DNA of 64,000 bases. Source: RZYX01 sp036654375. GTDB taxonomy: Bacteria > Bacillota > Clostridia > Oscillospirales > Acutalibacteraceae. The stretch lies in assembly GCA_036654375.1 (NCBI GenBank), contig JAVVSD010000001.1, positions 248,001 through 312,000 of the forward strand. Reading direction: 5' to 3'. The notes below the pieces were generated by a model. That model was not told where the DNA came from and ran no database searches. It saw only the letters and a program-made list of their open reading frames with translations. Numbering within the stretch: position 1 is the stretch's first letter; the number at the start of each line of letters is the position of its first letter. This document shows, in pieces, positions 1 through 8,196 of the stretch. The translations under genes and the position numbers were made by a program.

Positions 1-472
1 CCACCACCCTATCCAGAACTATAAATTTTTGACCACCTTGCATTCTAGCTAATATAACTTCATCTCCCACAACTAGCCCGTTATGCATGGTGAAGGTTTT
101 TTTGCCTGCGTACCTGTGTTTATGGTTAAGAGTATTTGTCCCACCAACGCCCGTATTCGCTGTTAGCGAGTGAGTGTGATTGTCAGACCCGCCTGTTCCC
201 GTATTACCCGTTAATGTGTGGTCATGAGATAAGTCAACATCTGCAAGCGAGTCGTCTGTTTCATGATTCATTGTCATTGACACCTGAAAATCCGTCACGT
301 TTCTAGTCAGCACCAATTGTGGAGATGTCAAAGTCATTCGTTGTTCAACATTTATCTGTAAAGGTTTTGTACTTGTCACCATTCCAAACAGCAATTCAGA
401 GGGCTTTGACGCACTCATTGCTTCCAGTGCTGACTGCTTGATCAGATTATTAAAATCGGCATAATTATGCAA
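1..472 (-). CDS. DUF2577 (XkdR-like) tail protein, 3' end cut by the window
   Basis: An open minus-strand frame starts at TTG 472 (TTG 475 also possible) just after a GGGGGTGAT ribosome site and runs off the window start. It overlaps the stop of the hub gene by a few bases. The visible 157 residues start LHNYADFNNLIKQSA and carry a His-rich stretch (LSHDHTLTG, DNHTHSLT, NHKHRY) followed by GDEVILARMQGGQKF. That layout and its place right after an XkdQ-like gene match DUF2577, the family of PBSX XkdR, a small baseplate-region protein of contractile tails. The family identity comes from order plus sequence pattern; the biochemical role is not established. Confidence 0.75.
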   Translation of the reverse strand, partial: MHNYADFNNLIKQSALEAMSASKPSELLFGMVTSTKPLQINVEQRMTLTSPQLVLTRNVTDFQVSMTMNHETDDSLADVDLSHDHTLTGNTGTGGSDNHTHSLTANTGVGGTNTLNHKHRYAGKKTFTMHNGLVVGDEVILARMQGGQKFIVLDRVV

Positions 473-1424
473 CAAAATCACCCCCACGAAGTGTTAAATC
501 CATTGTGTGTTCACTTTCCTTAAACGTGTGTTTGCACTTCTCAACAAGCATAAAGCTATTTACCTTTACATCACCTAAATTCAAGTTAACAAGGACCATC
601 GAACCCGCTCTTACCCTATTATCGCCCAGGGCGCTTGAGACGGATAGATTTCGTGTTTTCTTATTAAGTAGTGATAGTAAGGCATCCGCTTTTGCTTTTC
701 CATTTTCACCTTTTTGAAGTTTTTCAAAGTACTGGAGAACACCCCAAGCATTTATATTTTTTGAATCCTGTGTAATATAAACTTCTCGCTTACCTGTATC
801 TTCATTGTCATAGGTTAGCTTTATTTTATTATAGGTATTGGAATCTATCGAGGAGCTATAGTCGAAATTTTCTCCCGTCTCTTCGTCTATTATGATTGGG
901 ACAATCATTGACCTTATGTTTTTTAATGCAAGTTTTCCAAAGTCGTCAAATAGAACGTACATCTCTTTTCGGTTTTGAATTGTAATGTCAAGGGCGTTTC
1001 CAATCATATCGAACAGGCTTGTATTCTCCTCAACTCTCGACGGAATTTTAAAACCGGTATTCTGGATCTCGCCAGCTCGCAATTTTAAATCTGCCATGAG
1101 CATCTTGAGAAATTCACTTGCAGTTTTGTTGGTGTAAACATATGTATCTTTGTTTTTTAAATATCTTAATTGATCGTAAGCTGTCACATCGATAAGATTA
1201 TCCTTGCTTGTCTTCTTGCTGAATATAAAGCCGTGAAAGATATTTGCATTACCGACCTTCATTCTCACGGGATTCCCCTCGGTAATATTCAGCGCCGAGT
1301 CTTTTAAAACTTTGAAGTTCAATTGTCCGGGTGAACCTTTTCTTTCTGTCTGCCATGTAATCCCTTCTTCGACCACGGGTATATACATAATAGAGCCATT
1401 CTGAATTAATAATTCGACATTCAT
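465..1424 (-). CDS. xkdQ: Baseplate hub protein, XkdQ / gpD-like
   Basis: This 319-residue protein resembles XkdQ of defective phage PBSX and the late-control gene D/T4 gp27-type hub family. These form the ring at the tail tip that connects tube, spike and baseplate. Seen in the sequence: an N-terminal beta-rich half (GSPGQLNFKVLKD, then GNANIFHGFIFSKK and DVTAYDQLRYLKNKDTY) and a C-terminal half ending in DLTLRGGDFVA. The length is normal for the family. Start ATG 1424 has an AAGGGGGTG ribosome site. It lies between the LysM protein and the DUF2577 gene in a tightly packed tail operon. Confidence 0.85.
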   Translation of the reverse strand: MNVELLIQNGSIMYIPVVEEGITWQTERKGSPGQLNFKVLKDSALNITEGNPVRMKVGNANIFHGFIFSKKTSKDNLIDVTAYDQLRYLKNKDTYVYTNKTASEFLKMLMADLKLRAGEIQNTGFKIPSRVEENTSLFDMIGNALDITIQNRKEMYVLFDDFGKLALKNIRSMIVPIIIDEETGENFDYSSSIDSNTYNKIKLTYDNEDTGKREVYITQDSKNINAWGVLQYFEKLQKGENGKAKADALLSLLNKKTRNLSVSSALGDNRVRAGSMVLVNLNLGDVKVNSFMLVEKCKHTFKESEHTMDLTLRGGDFVA

Positions 1425-1437
1425 TTATACACCCCCT

Positions 1438-2115
1438 TTACACCGGAATAGTTAAAACTTGACCTGGATAAATTAAATTCGGGTTCTTAATTTTATCCCT
1501 GTTAGCATTAAATATTTTATTATACTGGTTGCCGTTACCATAGAACATCTTTGCTATGTTCCACAGGCAGTCTCCCTTTACAACTTTATAGGTTTTAGCA
1601 TTTGTTTTTGGAGCTGGTGAATTTACTGTTTCTCTGTTGGGTGCAAATGACGCCCTTGGCGTAGGTGAATCAAAAATAATCGCACACGCTTTTGTAGAAT
1701 AGTCTCTGTACTGCTTCAATGAAATGGATACGACTAAATCAAATCCATTTTTTGCATCCTCAACAATCTGATAATCCTCTAACGACACCTTTATGTTAGT
1801 GCCATTTAATGGCCGCCCATCAGGAAAACGCCGAGATACAATAAACTGAAATGGTAGCTGACTAGTTTTTAAACTTTCTAAGCTGGCAAGGTAGAAATCA
1901 GCCTTAATAAATCCGTCCTTATATGTTGCAAACGGATACTGCACATTAGGTAATAGAACTTCAAAATCAACGCTTGTTAGCCCTGCTTTTTTTAAGATGT
2001 TAATCTCGCCTTCATTAATAAGGTTTAATGTCTTATTCTGATTGCTAATCTTCATTTGGATCTTAGGAGGCGCAATTGGCAATAAAATTTTATCTAAATA
2101 AACATCATACTCCAT
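1438..2115 (-). CDS. xkdP: LysM-containing tail protein, XkdP-like
   Basis: A 225-residue protein with a phage-type N-terminal region and one C-terminal LysM domain (about residues 176-225: YKVVKGDCLWNIAKMFYG, then NPNLIYPGQVLTIPV). LysM binds peptidoglycan N-acetylglucosamine. In XkdP-type tail proteins it lies near the tail tip and probably helps the tail engage the wall during penetration. The start codon overlaps the tape measure stop in a TAATG arrangement, giving translational coupling. The domain call is direct from sequence; the exact structural role is inferred from synteny with PBSX. Confidence 0.88.
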   Translation of the reverse strand: MEYDVYLDKILLPIAPPKIQMKISNQNKTLNLINEGEINILKKAGLTSVDFEVLLPNVQYPFATYKDGFIKADFYLASLESLKTSQLPFQFIVSRRFPDGRPLNGTNIKVSLEDYQIVEDAKNGFDLVVSISLKQYRDYSTKACAIIFDSPTPRASFAPNRETVNSPAPKTNAKTYKVVKGDCLWNIAKMFYGNGNQYNKIFNANRDKIKNPNLIYPGQVLTIPV

Positions 2116-4085
2116 TATTCGTGCACCCCTTCAGCTGAATTTTCTATTGCTTCCTTAAGTCCTGCAGCCATGTAATTAACAACACCATCTAAGTCCATTT
2201 CTGAATTTATTGTGTTGTTGTTCATCATATCTATTTGAACTGTCGTTCCCGTATATCTATTTACGGTTTCCTGCTCTGCTAGGTCACGCATATATTTTAA
2301 ATCTTCTTCTGTACAGGATACTGAATCCTTAATAGCCCCCGTATTGTTGTCAATGTTTCCTAACTTGGACAACAAATCATCCTGCGTATAATCTTTTGCT
2401 AGATCACTGCCAAACATTCCACTGATTTTATTATCCACCTTAGCCCCAAACTTGTTTCCTGCGTTCCAAGCGTTACCATAATCAAATCTAGTATCTATCT
2501 TCGGCGCCTTACGTTCCAGTGTTATCGCCTGCTCATTTTTGCCCCACTTTAGAACATTTGATTGTAATGATTCTAGCCCCGATGTCCAGTTAGTATCAAA
2601 GATTGCATCAATTATTTTTGTGACGACTTTTCCCAACGATAAAAACCAAGATACCATTTGACCGATAAGGTTCGCAACCGCATCACCAAAGCTGTTAAAC
2701 CCACCGTTGGCAATGTTTAGAACCCATTCAATAACACCAATGAAAGGTTCGACAAATCCGGCATATACGTATTGGATTATTGCATTAAGTACACCAATAA
2801 CTGTATTCAGAATAAAAGCACCCGCAACTAAAAACGCACCGCAGATATATCCAGTTGCAGAAATAGCTTTATTTTGTGTCTTGTTTATATATCCAACAAC
2901 TGCGTACAAAGCTGTAATAATCGCAATAATGCCTAAAACTACCCAGGTTACTGGGCATGCCAACATAGCTGCGTTTAGCCCCCTCTGTGCAGCTGTCGCT
3001 GCTATTGTCTCTTTGGCTTTAAGCATTAAATGCGCCTTGTGAATTGACTCCGCAAACGAGACAGCCGAAAGAATCCCCTTATTAATAAGTAATGCAGCAG
3101 TATATAACCCAATAGCAGTCACCGCCCCAATTACAATTGGCTTAACAAGAGCCCAGTTTTGAGCAAGCAAACTAATAAATTCTAGTAGTGGTTGGGTTGC
3201 AATTAGCAGCTCATTACAAATCCCTGTCCATACTTGTCCCCAAGTCATAGGCATTTTATTGAATTGCGCATTGATATCATCAGTCGCACCAAGTACCGCA
3301 TTTTTTACAATTTCAGCCGTAATTTGTCCTTCAGATGCCATATTTCGAATTTTTCCAATTGGGACATTAAGGTAGTCTGCAATAGATTGAATTACATTTG
3401 GTGCGGCCTCAAATACAGCATTGAGTTCTTCACCTCTGAGTACGCCTGAGCCTAACGCTTGTGTTAATTGCAGGGATGCGGAACTAATTTCTTGTTGTGA
3501 TGCTCCTGCAATTACAAACTGTTTGTTGAGGTTTTCCGCAAAAGCAATGGTTTCATCATTAGAAGAAAAGGCATCTCCTGCTCGTTGTCCAAGCTTAGCA
3601 ACAACATCAGCTGTTGCAAGATAGTCAGTTCTTGAACGTTGAGCTGAAGCAAAGATGTTATTTTGTAATTCTTCGGTGGACTGCAGGCCATCGTTCATCA
3701 GATTAAGTCTTGCACTTGTCTGTGTTATTGAGTCAGATAGTCCACCAAGTTTTTTTAATCCTTGTACTCCCGCATAGGCAGAAACCACTCCCATTACACC
3801 ATTACCAAGACTGCCCATATCGGAAGCACCTTGTCTAATCTTGCCGTTAAACTTATCCTGCTGGTTCCCTGCTTGATTGAGATTATTTTGAATCTCTTCT
3901 AATTCTTTATTGGCTAAATCAATTGCTTGTCTCGCGCTATAAATTTTAGAGGTGTCAAAACCCCTATCTAATGCGCCATCGACATGTTGTAACGATCCGA
4001 CAACTTGCCCCACGGCATTTACAATTCCACGCATGGGATTAGTCATTCTATCTACAAATGTTAATTGCGTTGTTATACTTCCCAA
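2115..4085 (-). CDS. Tail tape measure protein
   Basis: This large protein (656 residues from the start chosen here) sets tail length and is ejected through the tube. A tape-measure N-terminal domain is visible around GVVSAYAGVQGLKKLGGL, LGSGVLRGEELNAVFEAAP and IADYLNVPIGKIRNMASEG, followed by three or more hydrophobic helices in the middle (for example WVVLGIIAIITALYAVVGYI). The start is placed at TTG 4085, seven bases after AAAGGAGG. The upstream ATG at 4136 lies inside the lipoprotein terminator hairpin and has no ribosome site, so it is unlikely. The gene is short for a tape measure, suggesting a fairly short tail. Confidence 0.9.
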   Translation of the reverse strand: MGSITTQLTFVDRMTNPMRGIVNAVGQVVGSLQHVDGALDRGFDTSKIYSARQAIDLANKELEEIQNNLNQAGNQQDKFNGKIRQGASDMGSLGNGVMGVVSAYAGVQGLKKLGGLSDSITQTSARLNLMNDGLQSTEELQNNIFASAQRSRTDYLATADVVAKLGQRAGDAFSSNDETIAFAENLNKQFVIAGASQQEISSASLQLTQALGSGVLRGEELNAVFEAAPNVIQSIADYLNVPIGKIRNMASEGQITAEIVKNAVLGATDDINAQFNKMPMTWGQVWTGICNELLIATQPLLEFISLLAQNWALVKPIVIGAVTAIGLYTAALLINKGILSAVSFAESIHKAHLMLKAKETIAATAAQRGLNAAMLACPVTWVVLGIIAIITALYAVVGYINKTQNKAISATGYICGAFLVAGAFILNTVIGVLNAIIQYVYAGFVEPFIGVIEWVLNIANGGFNSFGDAVANLIGQMVSWFLSLGKVVTKIIDAIFDTNWTSGLESLQSNVLKWGKNEQAITLERKAPKIDTRFDYGNAWNAGNKFGAKVDNKISGMFGSDLAKDYTQDDLLSKLGNIDNNTGAIKDSVSCTEEDLKYMRDLAEQETVNRYTGTTVQIDMMNNNTINSEMDLDGVVNYMAAGLKEAIENSAEGVHE

Positions 4086-4107
4086 CTTTGCTCCTCCTTT
4101 CGAAGTA

Positions 4108-4142
4108 AATAAAAAAGTACCTGCCATAATAGGCAAGTACTT
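4108..4142 (-). terminator. Rho-independent terminator of the lipoprotein gene
   Basis: Arms at 4115-4125 and 4132-4142 pair over 11 bp with one wobble and enclose a 6-nt loop. On the minus strand they are followed by TTTTTTATTT. It lies between the lipoprotein stop and the TTG start of the tape measure gene. An A/T-rich flank on the other side could let it work in both directions. Confidence 0.8.
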
Positions 4143-4158
4143 TTATTGATATTAAGTA

Positions 4159-4599
4159 TTAATTATCTGCCAATGCGAAACGATATGAGGTTTCACCTGA
4201 TCCAATATCGTTTTCATAAACAACGGTTGTGTTAGAAGCCATTGCAACGTACTCGGGTGAAGCTAAATACTGACCCCCGTAATAGACAACATAACCTTTA
4301 GAAATTAAATAGTCCAACTGTTTCCTATCGCTTGTGCTGTAAGGAATCCAATCCGAATAATTGTTAGCGGTTGTCGCTGTATTTTGTTTTTTAGTTGTAG
4401 TTTCCTTTTGCGTTAAGGTTTGTTTTGTAGTTACAAATTCCTTTGTAGTAGTTGATGGAGTTATTTTTTCTATTTTTGCTATTGATGCGCTTTTATTATC
4501 TTCTAAAGAGGATTTTGATGAATCGACATTTTTCTTTTCACATCCTAAGCTAAAAGTAAGCATCGTAATGAACATTAACAGCCATATTGTTTTTTTCAT
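4159..4599 (-). CDS. Phage-encoded lipoprotein (moron candidate)
   Basis: This 146-residue protein begins MKKTIWLLMFITML and has a lipobox FSLGC, so it should be lipidated and anchored outside the cytoplasmic membrane. A Ser/Thr/Lys-rich spacer with TTKQTLTQKETTTKK follows, then a C-terminal region with SDWIPYSTSDRKQLDY and GGQYLASPEYVAMA that I do not recognise. The start is ATG 4599, six bases after AAAGGTGGGG; the GTG at 4611 is part of that ribosome site. A lipoprotein is not a virion part. With its own promoter and terminator between chaperone and tape measure genes it looks like a lysogenic-conversion cargo gene. Superinfection exclusion is possible but unproven. Confidence 0.75.
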   Translation of the reverse strand: MKKTIWLLMFITMLTFSLGCEKKNVDSSKSSLEDNKSASIAKIEKITPSTTTKEFVTTKQTLTQKETTTKKQNTATTANNYSDWIPYSTSDRKQLDYLISKGYVVYYGGQYLASPEYVAMASNTTVVYENDIGSGETSYRFALADN

Positions 4600-4636
4600 A
4601 GTAAACCCCACCTTTAAAATATATTTTTATATTCTC

Positions 4637-4665
4637 ATTATAAGTCAGAATTTACAATTTGTCTA
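4637..4665 (-). promoter_or_regulatory. SigA-type promoter of the lipoprotein gene
   Basis: On the minus strand TAGACA (4665-4660), a 17-bp spacer and TATAAT (4642-4637) match the vegetative consensus at 11 of 12 positions, about 40 bp before the lipoprotein ATG. The -35 box overlaps the stop codon of the frameshifted chaperone. Independent promoters inside a late tail operon are unusual. Confidence 0.75.
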
Positions 4666-5258
4666 CTTTAGTTTTTTCTCTTTTTTCTTGTCGTCCTCAA
4701 TTTTAAGCTGAATTGCTGCAATAACAAATGCTTTTTCAGCCTCTTCCATAGCTAAATATTGAGACGGTAATATGCGCAATTTGTGAAGACAATAATACGC
4801 AATATTTGCATCACTATCGCCTTCATTTATTAGTTTTTTGCTTCTTGTACCTTATCGCCAAAATCAGTGAACCCGTTGAATTCCTGAATAAAACTTGCAA
4901 AGTCTGAATACTCACCAGGATTGTCAACCATTTCAACAATTAAGGCCTCGGGCGTCATAACTCCGTAAGAGTCCTGTAGATCTTTGTCATGAAGATCGGG
5001 TTCAACGACTGAAGCACATATTAGCTTTGCCATGAACTTAGATGTATCTATCTGTGGTCGGTACATTCCTTGTTTGCCTGGTACTGGAACTTCAATTGTA
5101 CAATCATCTCTAATACGGTCATTTTCTTTTGTTGTTAGTGGCTTGATTGTCCAAGGTAAGGCATTTCCACTCTTGTCTGTGAGTGACTTTGTTGCTGTAT
5201 AAGTAGTATTTTTCTTTACAATTTTGTTATCCTTCATGAACATATTGAAATTCGACAT
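4663..5258 (-). CDS. Tail assembly chaperone, long form made by -1 frameshift
   Basis: Ribosomes slipping back one base at A AAA AAC (4839-4833) would continue through a second frame to TAG at 4663. That adds 56 residues to the 142-residue short form, giving about 198. The extension reads KLINEGDSDANIAYYC, then EAEKAFVIAAIQLKIEDD and a Lys-rich tail, an acidic/alanine helix plus basic end typical of gpT-like extensions. The second frame has no ribosome site or convincing start of its own, which favours frameshifting. In tailed phages the G and GT forms coat the tape measure protein while the tube polymerises. The frame and site are seen; actual use is inferred. Confidence 0.8.
4830..5258 (-). 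CDS. xkdN: Tail assembly chaperone, short form (XkdN-like)
   Basis: A 142-residue protein starting MSNFNMFMKDNKIVKK, with WTIKPLTTKENDRIRDD and a C-terminal region EFNGFTDFGDKV, resembling XkdN of PBSX and functionally lambda gpG. It should bind the tape measure protein during tail assembly and be absent from the finished virion. The start is taken as ATG 5258; GTG 5267 is in frame but sits on the AAGGACTGGTG ribosome site. The gene ends directly on a slippery heptamer, so the same start also makes the long form. A terminator upstream (5291-5321) probably lowers expression relative to tube and sheath. Confidence 0.85.
   Translation of the reverse strand: MSNFNMFMKDNKIVKKNTTYTATKSLTDKSGNALPWTIKPLTTKENDRIRDDCTIEVPVPGKQGMYRPQIDTSKFMAKLICASVVEPDLHDKDLQDSYGVMTPEALIVEMVDNPGEYSDFASFIQEFNGFTDFGDKVQEAKN
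4833..4839 (-). promoter_or_regulatory. Programmed -1 ribosomal frameshift site A AAA AAC
   Basis: The heptamer lies in register (GCA AAA AAC TAA) with the zero-frame stop immediately behind it. It obeys the X XXY YYZ rule, and the -1 frame is open for 56 codons. No strong pseudoknot is obvious just downstream; a stop codon right after the heptamer can itself assist slippage. Confidence 0.8.
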
Positions 5259-5290
5259 ATTATTCACCAGTCCTTTTTATATTTTACATG

Positions 5291-5321
5291 ATAAAAAAGG
5301 CCCCCCTGAAAACGGGGGCCT
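5291..5321 (-). terminator. Terminator between tube and chaperone genes
   Basis: Arms AGGCCCCC (5298-5305) and GGGGGCCT (5314-5321) pair perfectly around an 8-nt loop and are followed on the minus strand by TTTTTTATC. It is the strongest terminator in the tail operon. Partial read-through would give much sheath and tube and less chaperone and tape measure, as assembly needs. Confidence 0.9.
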
Positions 5322-5327
5322 GTCTGA

Positions 5328-5804
5328 TTAAAGCATCCCCGTTAGCAAATTAAACTGTTCTGGCATTTTGAAGTCCTCAAATGTGAAATCCATATCCTCA
5401 TCCAGGTACTCTCCATCGGCATCAAATTTTGCCAATATACCGCCATCAATGTTACAGCCCATGAGAATGATTGTCTGTCTACCAGCTGCGCTCGAGGGGT
5501 CATCATTTGTAATTTGCATCTCAAAATAGATGTCCTCGCCAGTATCTTTGTACCTTTCCATAATTTCTCTAAAAATTGATGTGTTGTAATGGAAAGTAGC
5601 TGAACCTGAGCCTTTCCAACCAGTCGACTTATTTCCAACTCCAGTCTTGCCCAATGATGGTACCTCGGTCTTAGACTTTTCAAATTTAGCTTCGAGATTA
5701 ATTGCCTGCATGACATTATATCGATTTGTACCGATTGTCATAAATATTTCCGCAAGTTTTGCGGAAATTGCATCTTTGGCTAGCATTGTTACGTTGTTAA
5801 TCAT
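5328..5804 (-). CDS. xkdM: Tail tube protein, XkdM-like
   Basis: A 158-residue protein that should form the inner tube of the contractile tail. Recognisable pieces are AKLAEIFMTIGTNRYN, WKGSGSATFHYNTSIFRE and DEDMDFTFEDFKMPEQFN. The last is the conserved end of XkdM/YqbM-type tube proteins. Length and place directly after the sheath gene are typical. Start ATG 5804 follows TAGGAGG. The start could also be MLAK, six codons later. Confidence 0.9.
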   Translation of the reverse strand: MINNVTMLAKDAISAKLAEIFMTIGTNRYNVMQAINLEAKFEKSKTEVPSLGKTGVGNKSTGWKGSGSATFHYNTSIFREIMERYKDTGEDIYFEMQITNDDPSSAAGRQTIILMGCNIDGGILAKFDADGEYLDEDMDFTFEDFKMPEQFNLLTGML

Positions 5805-5818
5805 TTATAATCTACCTC

Positions 5819-7123
5819 CTATGCAATTGTAACAGTCATGTACAATTGAGACATGCTGTTTACAATTGTAACTGCATCAGTGATAACTACTGCCTTCTTG
5901 GTGTCACCCAAGTTAACCACGACATCTTTATCGCTGAAATTCTCAATTGCTCGAATACTCTGGAGCTGTTCGTGATGCTTGACAATGTCCGTCCATAATG
6001 AGATCCTTCCGCTTGCATCATTTGGAATCTTGCCGAGGTACTTTGTGTTGAAAAGAACGGCAATATCATTTGCGATCTGGTCAACAACCCTGATTGTCTG
6101 GTTATCCTTAAACAACTCGCCTTTAACTTCACTAACCGAAACTAGTGAATTGATATCATCAAGAACTCGAACATCAGAACCCACCTTGTGGAGTGTAAAC
6201 TCGCCCGATTTTATAGCTGTTTCAAGCTGTGCCTGGGTGTAGTCACAGGCTGCCAAGAATTCACCGTCATACTTATGGTTCAAGCATGATTTATTGATTT
6301 CGCAAGCGGCATTTAAACCTGTTACCCAATAAACTAGAGATGACACAGGGAAGTTGCTGTCTGTAGTGCTGTTCTTGACGTTGATAACACCTTCGTAATC
6401 AGCAGCCTTACCGTGAACAACCAGCTGGAATTTTGAACCGACAGTATCACGAAGTCGTTTACAGAAATTTACATACAGCTGTTTAACCGCGTCCTCAATT
6501 GTTGTTACACCCATTGTATTGAATGCGTATGCCTCTATCTTGTCAAGATAACCTTGGTGTGCTGCTGCGTCAACTGTGCCATTTGTACCGCCTGTGAGGG
6601 CTGCCGCTGCTGTTACTGCCAAAACTGCATCCTTTTTCCAAACTGCAAATGCATTGTCCTTAAGCTCCGCCGATGTTGTCACAGTCTGCATGTCAACAGG
6701 CACCGTACCAAGAAACAAAGAGACATCAAACTTTGCATTATCATTTACATTTTTCTGGATTGTGACTTTCAGGTCATTTCCCCTGATCCCGCTATAAAGT
6801 GCAGTTGCTAAAGCATTGGCTGCTTTTACGCCTGTGTTCAAGCGATATGCATACAAAATTCTTGCATTTCTGAAAATATCACGAATGCCTTTTAACTTTT
6901 CGTGGGTGTGCTCATAACCGAACAACTTAATGGAATTGTTTATAAAATCAGATTGGCTGACTTCGAACACCCTACCATCAGCACCCCAATCAAGTTCAAG
7001 GGGCATTGTTGCAACGCCTCTATCGCTTAGGTTTGCACTTGCCTTTGCTGCAGAAACGAAGTTAATGTATGCACCTGGAAGCGCCTTGTTTTGTGCTGTG
7101 AAATTTCCACCGCCTAATGCCAT
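5819..7123 (-). CDS. xkdK: Tail sheath protein, XkdK-like
   Basis: This 434-residue protein begins MALGGGNFTAQNKALPGAY and continues INFVSAAKASANLSDRGV, with a C-terminal IENFSDKDVVVNLGDTKK and an end in SQLYMTVTIA. These are hallmarks of PBSX-family contractile sheath subunits, which surround the tube and shorten to drive it through the cell wall. The presence of this gene makes the phage a myovirus. Start ATG 7123 has AGGTGA six bases upstream. Its length is normal. Confidence 0.93.
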   Translation of the reverse strand: MALGGGNFTAQNKALPGAYINFVSAAKASANLSDRGVATMPLELDWGADGRVFEVSQSDFINNSIKLFGYEHTHEKLKGIRDIFRNARILYAYRLNTGVKAANALATALYSGIRGNDLKVTIQKNVNDNAKFDVSLFLGTVPVDMQTVTTSAELKDNAFAVWKKDAVLAVTAAAALTGGTNGTVDAAAHQGYLDKIEAYAFNTMGVTTIEDAVKQLYVNFCKRLRDTVGSKFQLVVHGKAADYEGVINVKNSTTDSNFPVSSLVYWVTGLNAACEINKSCLNHKYDGEFLAACDYTQAQLETAIKSGEFTLHKVGSDVRVLDDINSLVSVSEVKGELFKDNQTIRVVDQIANDIAVLFNTKYLGKIPNDASGRISLWTDIVKHHEQLQSIRAIENFSDKDVVVNLGDTKKAVVITDAVTIVNSMSQLYMTVTIA

Positions 7124-7124
7124 A

Positions 7125-7310
7125 TTAGTTCACCTTACCTTTCATAAATTTATCAAGCCTTTCCTGTGCATCTTCAATGGTGATTTTTTCACCGTCTTTG
7201 ATGACCACAGCTAAGGCATCTCTTCTATTTGCGAATACAGCTGCGTTCAGCAAAGAATCTTTTGAAAACTTTTCTGCCGGCTCAACTGTTTTTTCTTTTT
7301 TTGTTGCCAA
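7125..7310 (-). CDS. Small conserved phage protein before the sheath gene
   Basis: A 61-residue charged protein, FSKDSLLNAAVFANRRD followed by EDAQERLDKFMKGKV. Short proteins of the same pattern (F-K-E-L then K-Y-RD-L and a D-x-F-M-K-G-K-V end) commonly precede sheath genes in Firmicutes phages; no function is known to me. The TTG start at 7310 follows AAAGGGTGAT that includes the stop of the gene before it. A GTG three codons earlier is the alternative. Confidence 0.7.
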   Translation of the reverse strand: MATKKEKTVEPAEKFSKDSLLNAAVFANRRDALAVVIKDGEKITIEDAQERLDKFMKGKVN

Positions 7311-7315
7311 ATTAA

Positions 7316-7741
7316 TCACCCTTTCACCTTTGTACTTGCGCCATAAGTATTCATTTGGTTATCGTCATTAGTGACCTTATAAACAAATAGATCATAGTTC
7401 ACAAAAAAGTTAAGAACGCCGTCTACAATCTCGCCGTGCATTTTTGTACCGTTGACCAAACTATTATCAACCGTTACTGCACCAAGGCAATTAAACAGTC
7501 GCTCTAGCACGGCGTTACATTCTGCATTCACGTCCGATCCTAATGGAAAGTACTGAATGCAAAATTGATTCCGTCTAAAATACCGTTTGTTTAAAAACAG
7601 GTCGCTCGTTGGGTTTAAACAGAAAATAAAAAAACAAGGTTCTTTTAAACCCTGTTGAATTGATTCTGTGTAAATTTCATGCGTGTCAGTAAATTCTGCG
7701 TTAAGCGAAAGGGCAATGGCATCAATTATTTTGTTGATCAT
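7316..7741 (-). CDS. Tail terminator-like protein (DUF6838 type)
   Basis: A 141-residue protein placed between the gp10-like protein and the sheath gene. PCFFIFCLNPTSDLFLNKRY and RNQFCIQYFPLGSD resemble the phage tail terminator family DUF6838. Such proteins cap the finished tail and dock it to the head connector. The start overlaps the previous stop, with a GGAG ribosome site eight bases before ATG 7741. The family call is from pattern and position; no catalytic residues are expected. Confidence 0.72.
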   Translation of the reverse strand: MINKIIDAIALSLNAEFTDTHEIYTESIQQGLKEPCFFIFCLNPTSDLFLNKRYFRRNQFCIQYFPLGSDVNAECNAVLERLFNCLGAVTVDNSLVNGTKMHGEIVDGVLNFFVNYDLFVYKVTNDDNQMNTYGASTKVKG

Positions 7742-8196
7742 TTAAAACACTCCCCCAACATTGCTTGTATTTTTTTCTCTAATATAAGCGGTGCCGCTGA
7801 TTCAATCTCCTGTTCGGATACGGTTAACATGAATCTACCCTTAACCCATCCGCTGTGATCTCTTGTACGATGTCCAAATTCAACATACGACGCATACTCA
7901 ATAGGGTTAACTATTTCAATAGTGTAGGTGTTTCCTGCTCGTGTGATAGCCAAAGAATTAACATATTCAGCCGCACTTTTTCCCGCTGTCCAACCACGAC
8001 GAAGTGTACCCCCTGTTTTGCCTGATCCAGCGGGGTACTGCCCCACAGGTGTGCGTTTTATAGCCCTGGCTAATAATCTGGCCGCAAGCTCCTTGGCACA
8101 CGCCTCAATGAACAATTGCACCTGTGCTTCGGTATCTACCAACTTGTCATAAAGGTCTTCCCAATCTTTGTAATCACATCCGCCATTCTTGCCCAC
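7738..8196 (-). CDS. HK97 gp10-like head-tail joining protein
   Basis: A 152-residue protein with the typical core of the HK97-gp10 family: an N-terminal helix (AQVQLFIEACAKELAARLL), then RAIKRTPVG, TGGTLRRGW, and IVNPIEYASYVEFGHRTR. These proteins sit at the head-tail junction. The start is placed at GTG 8196, with GGGGTGG upstream and TAGTG stop-start overlap with the preceding gene. A second in-frame GTG three codons earlier is less well placed. Confidence 0.85.
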   Translation of the reverse strand: MGKNGGCDYKDWEDLYDKLVDTEAQVQLFIEACAKELAARLLARAIKRTPVGQYPAGSGKTGGTLRRGWTAGKSAAEYVNSLAITRAGNTYTIEIVNPIEYASYVEFGHRTRDHSGWVKGRFMLTVSEQEIESAAPLILEKKIQAMLGECFK

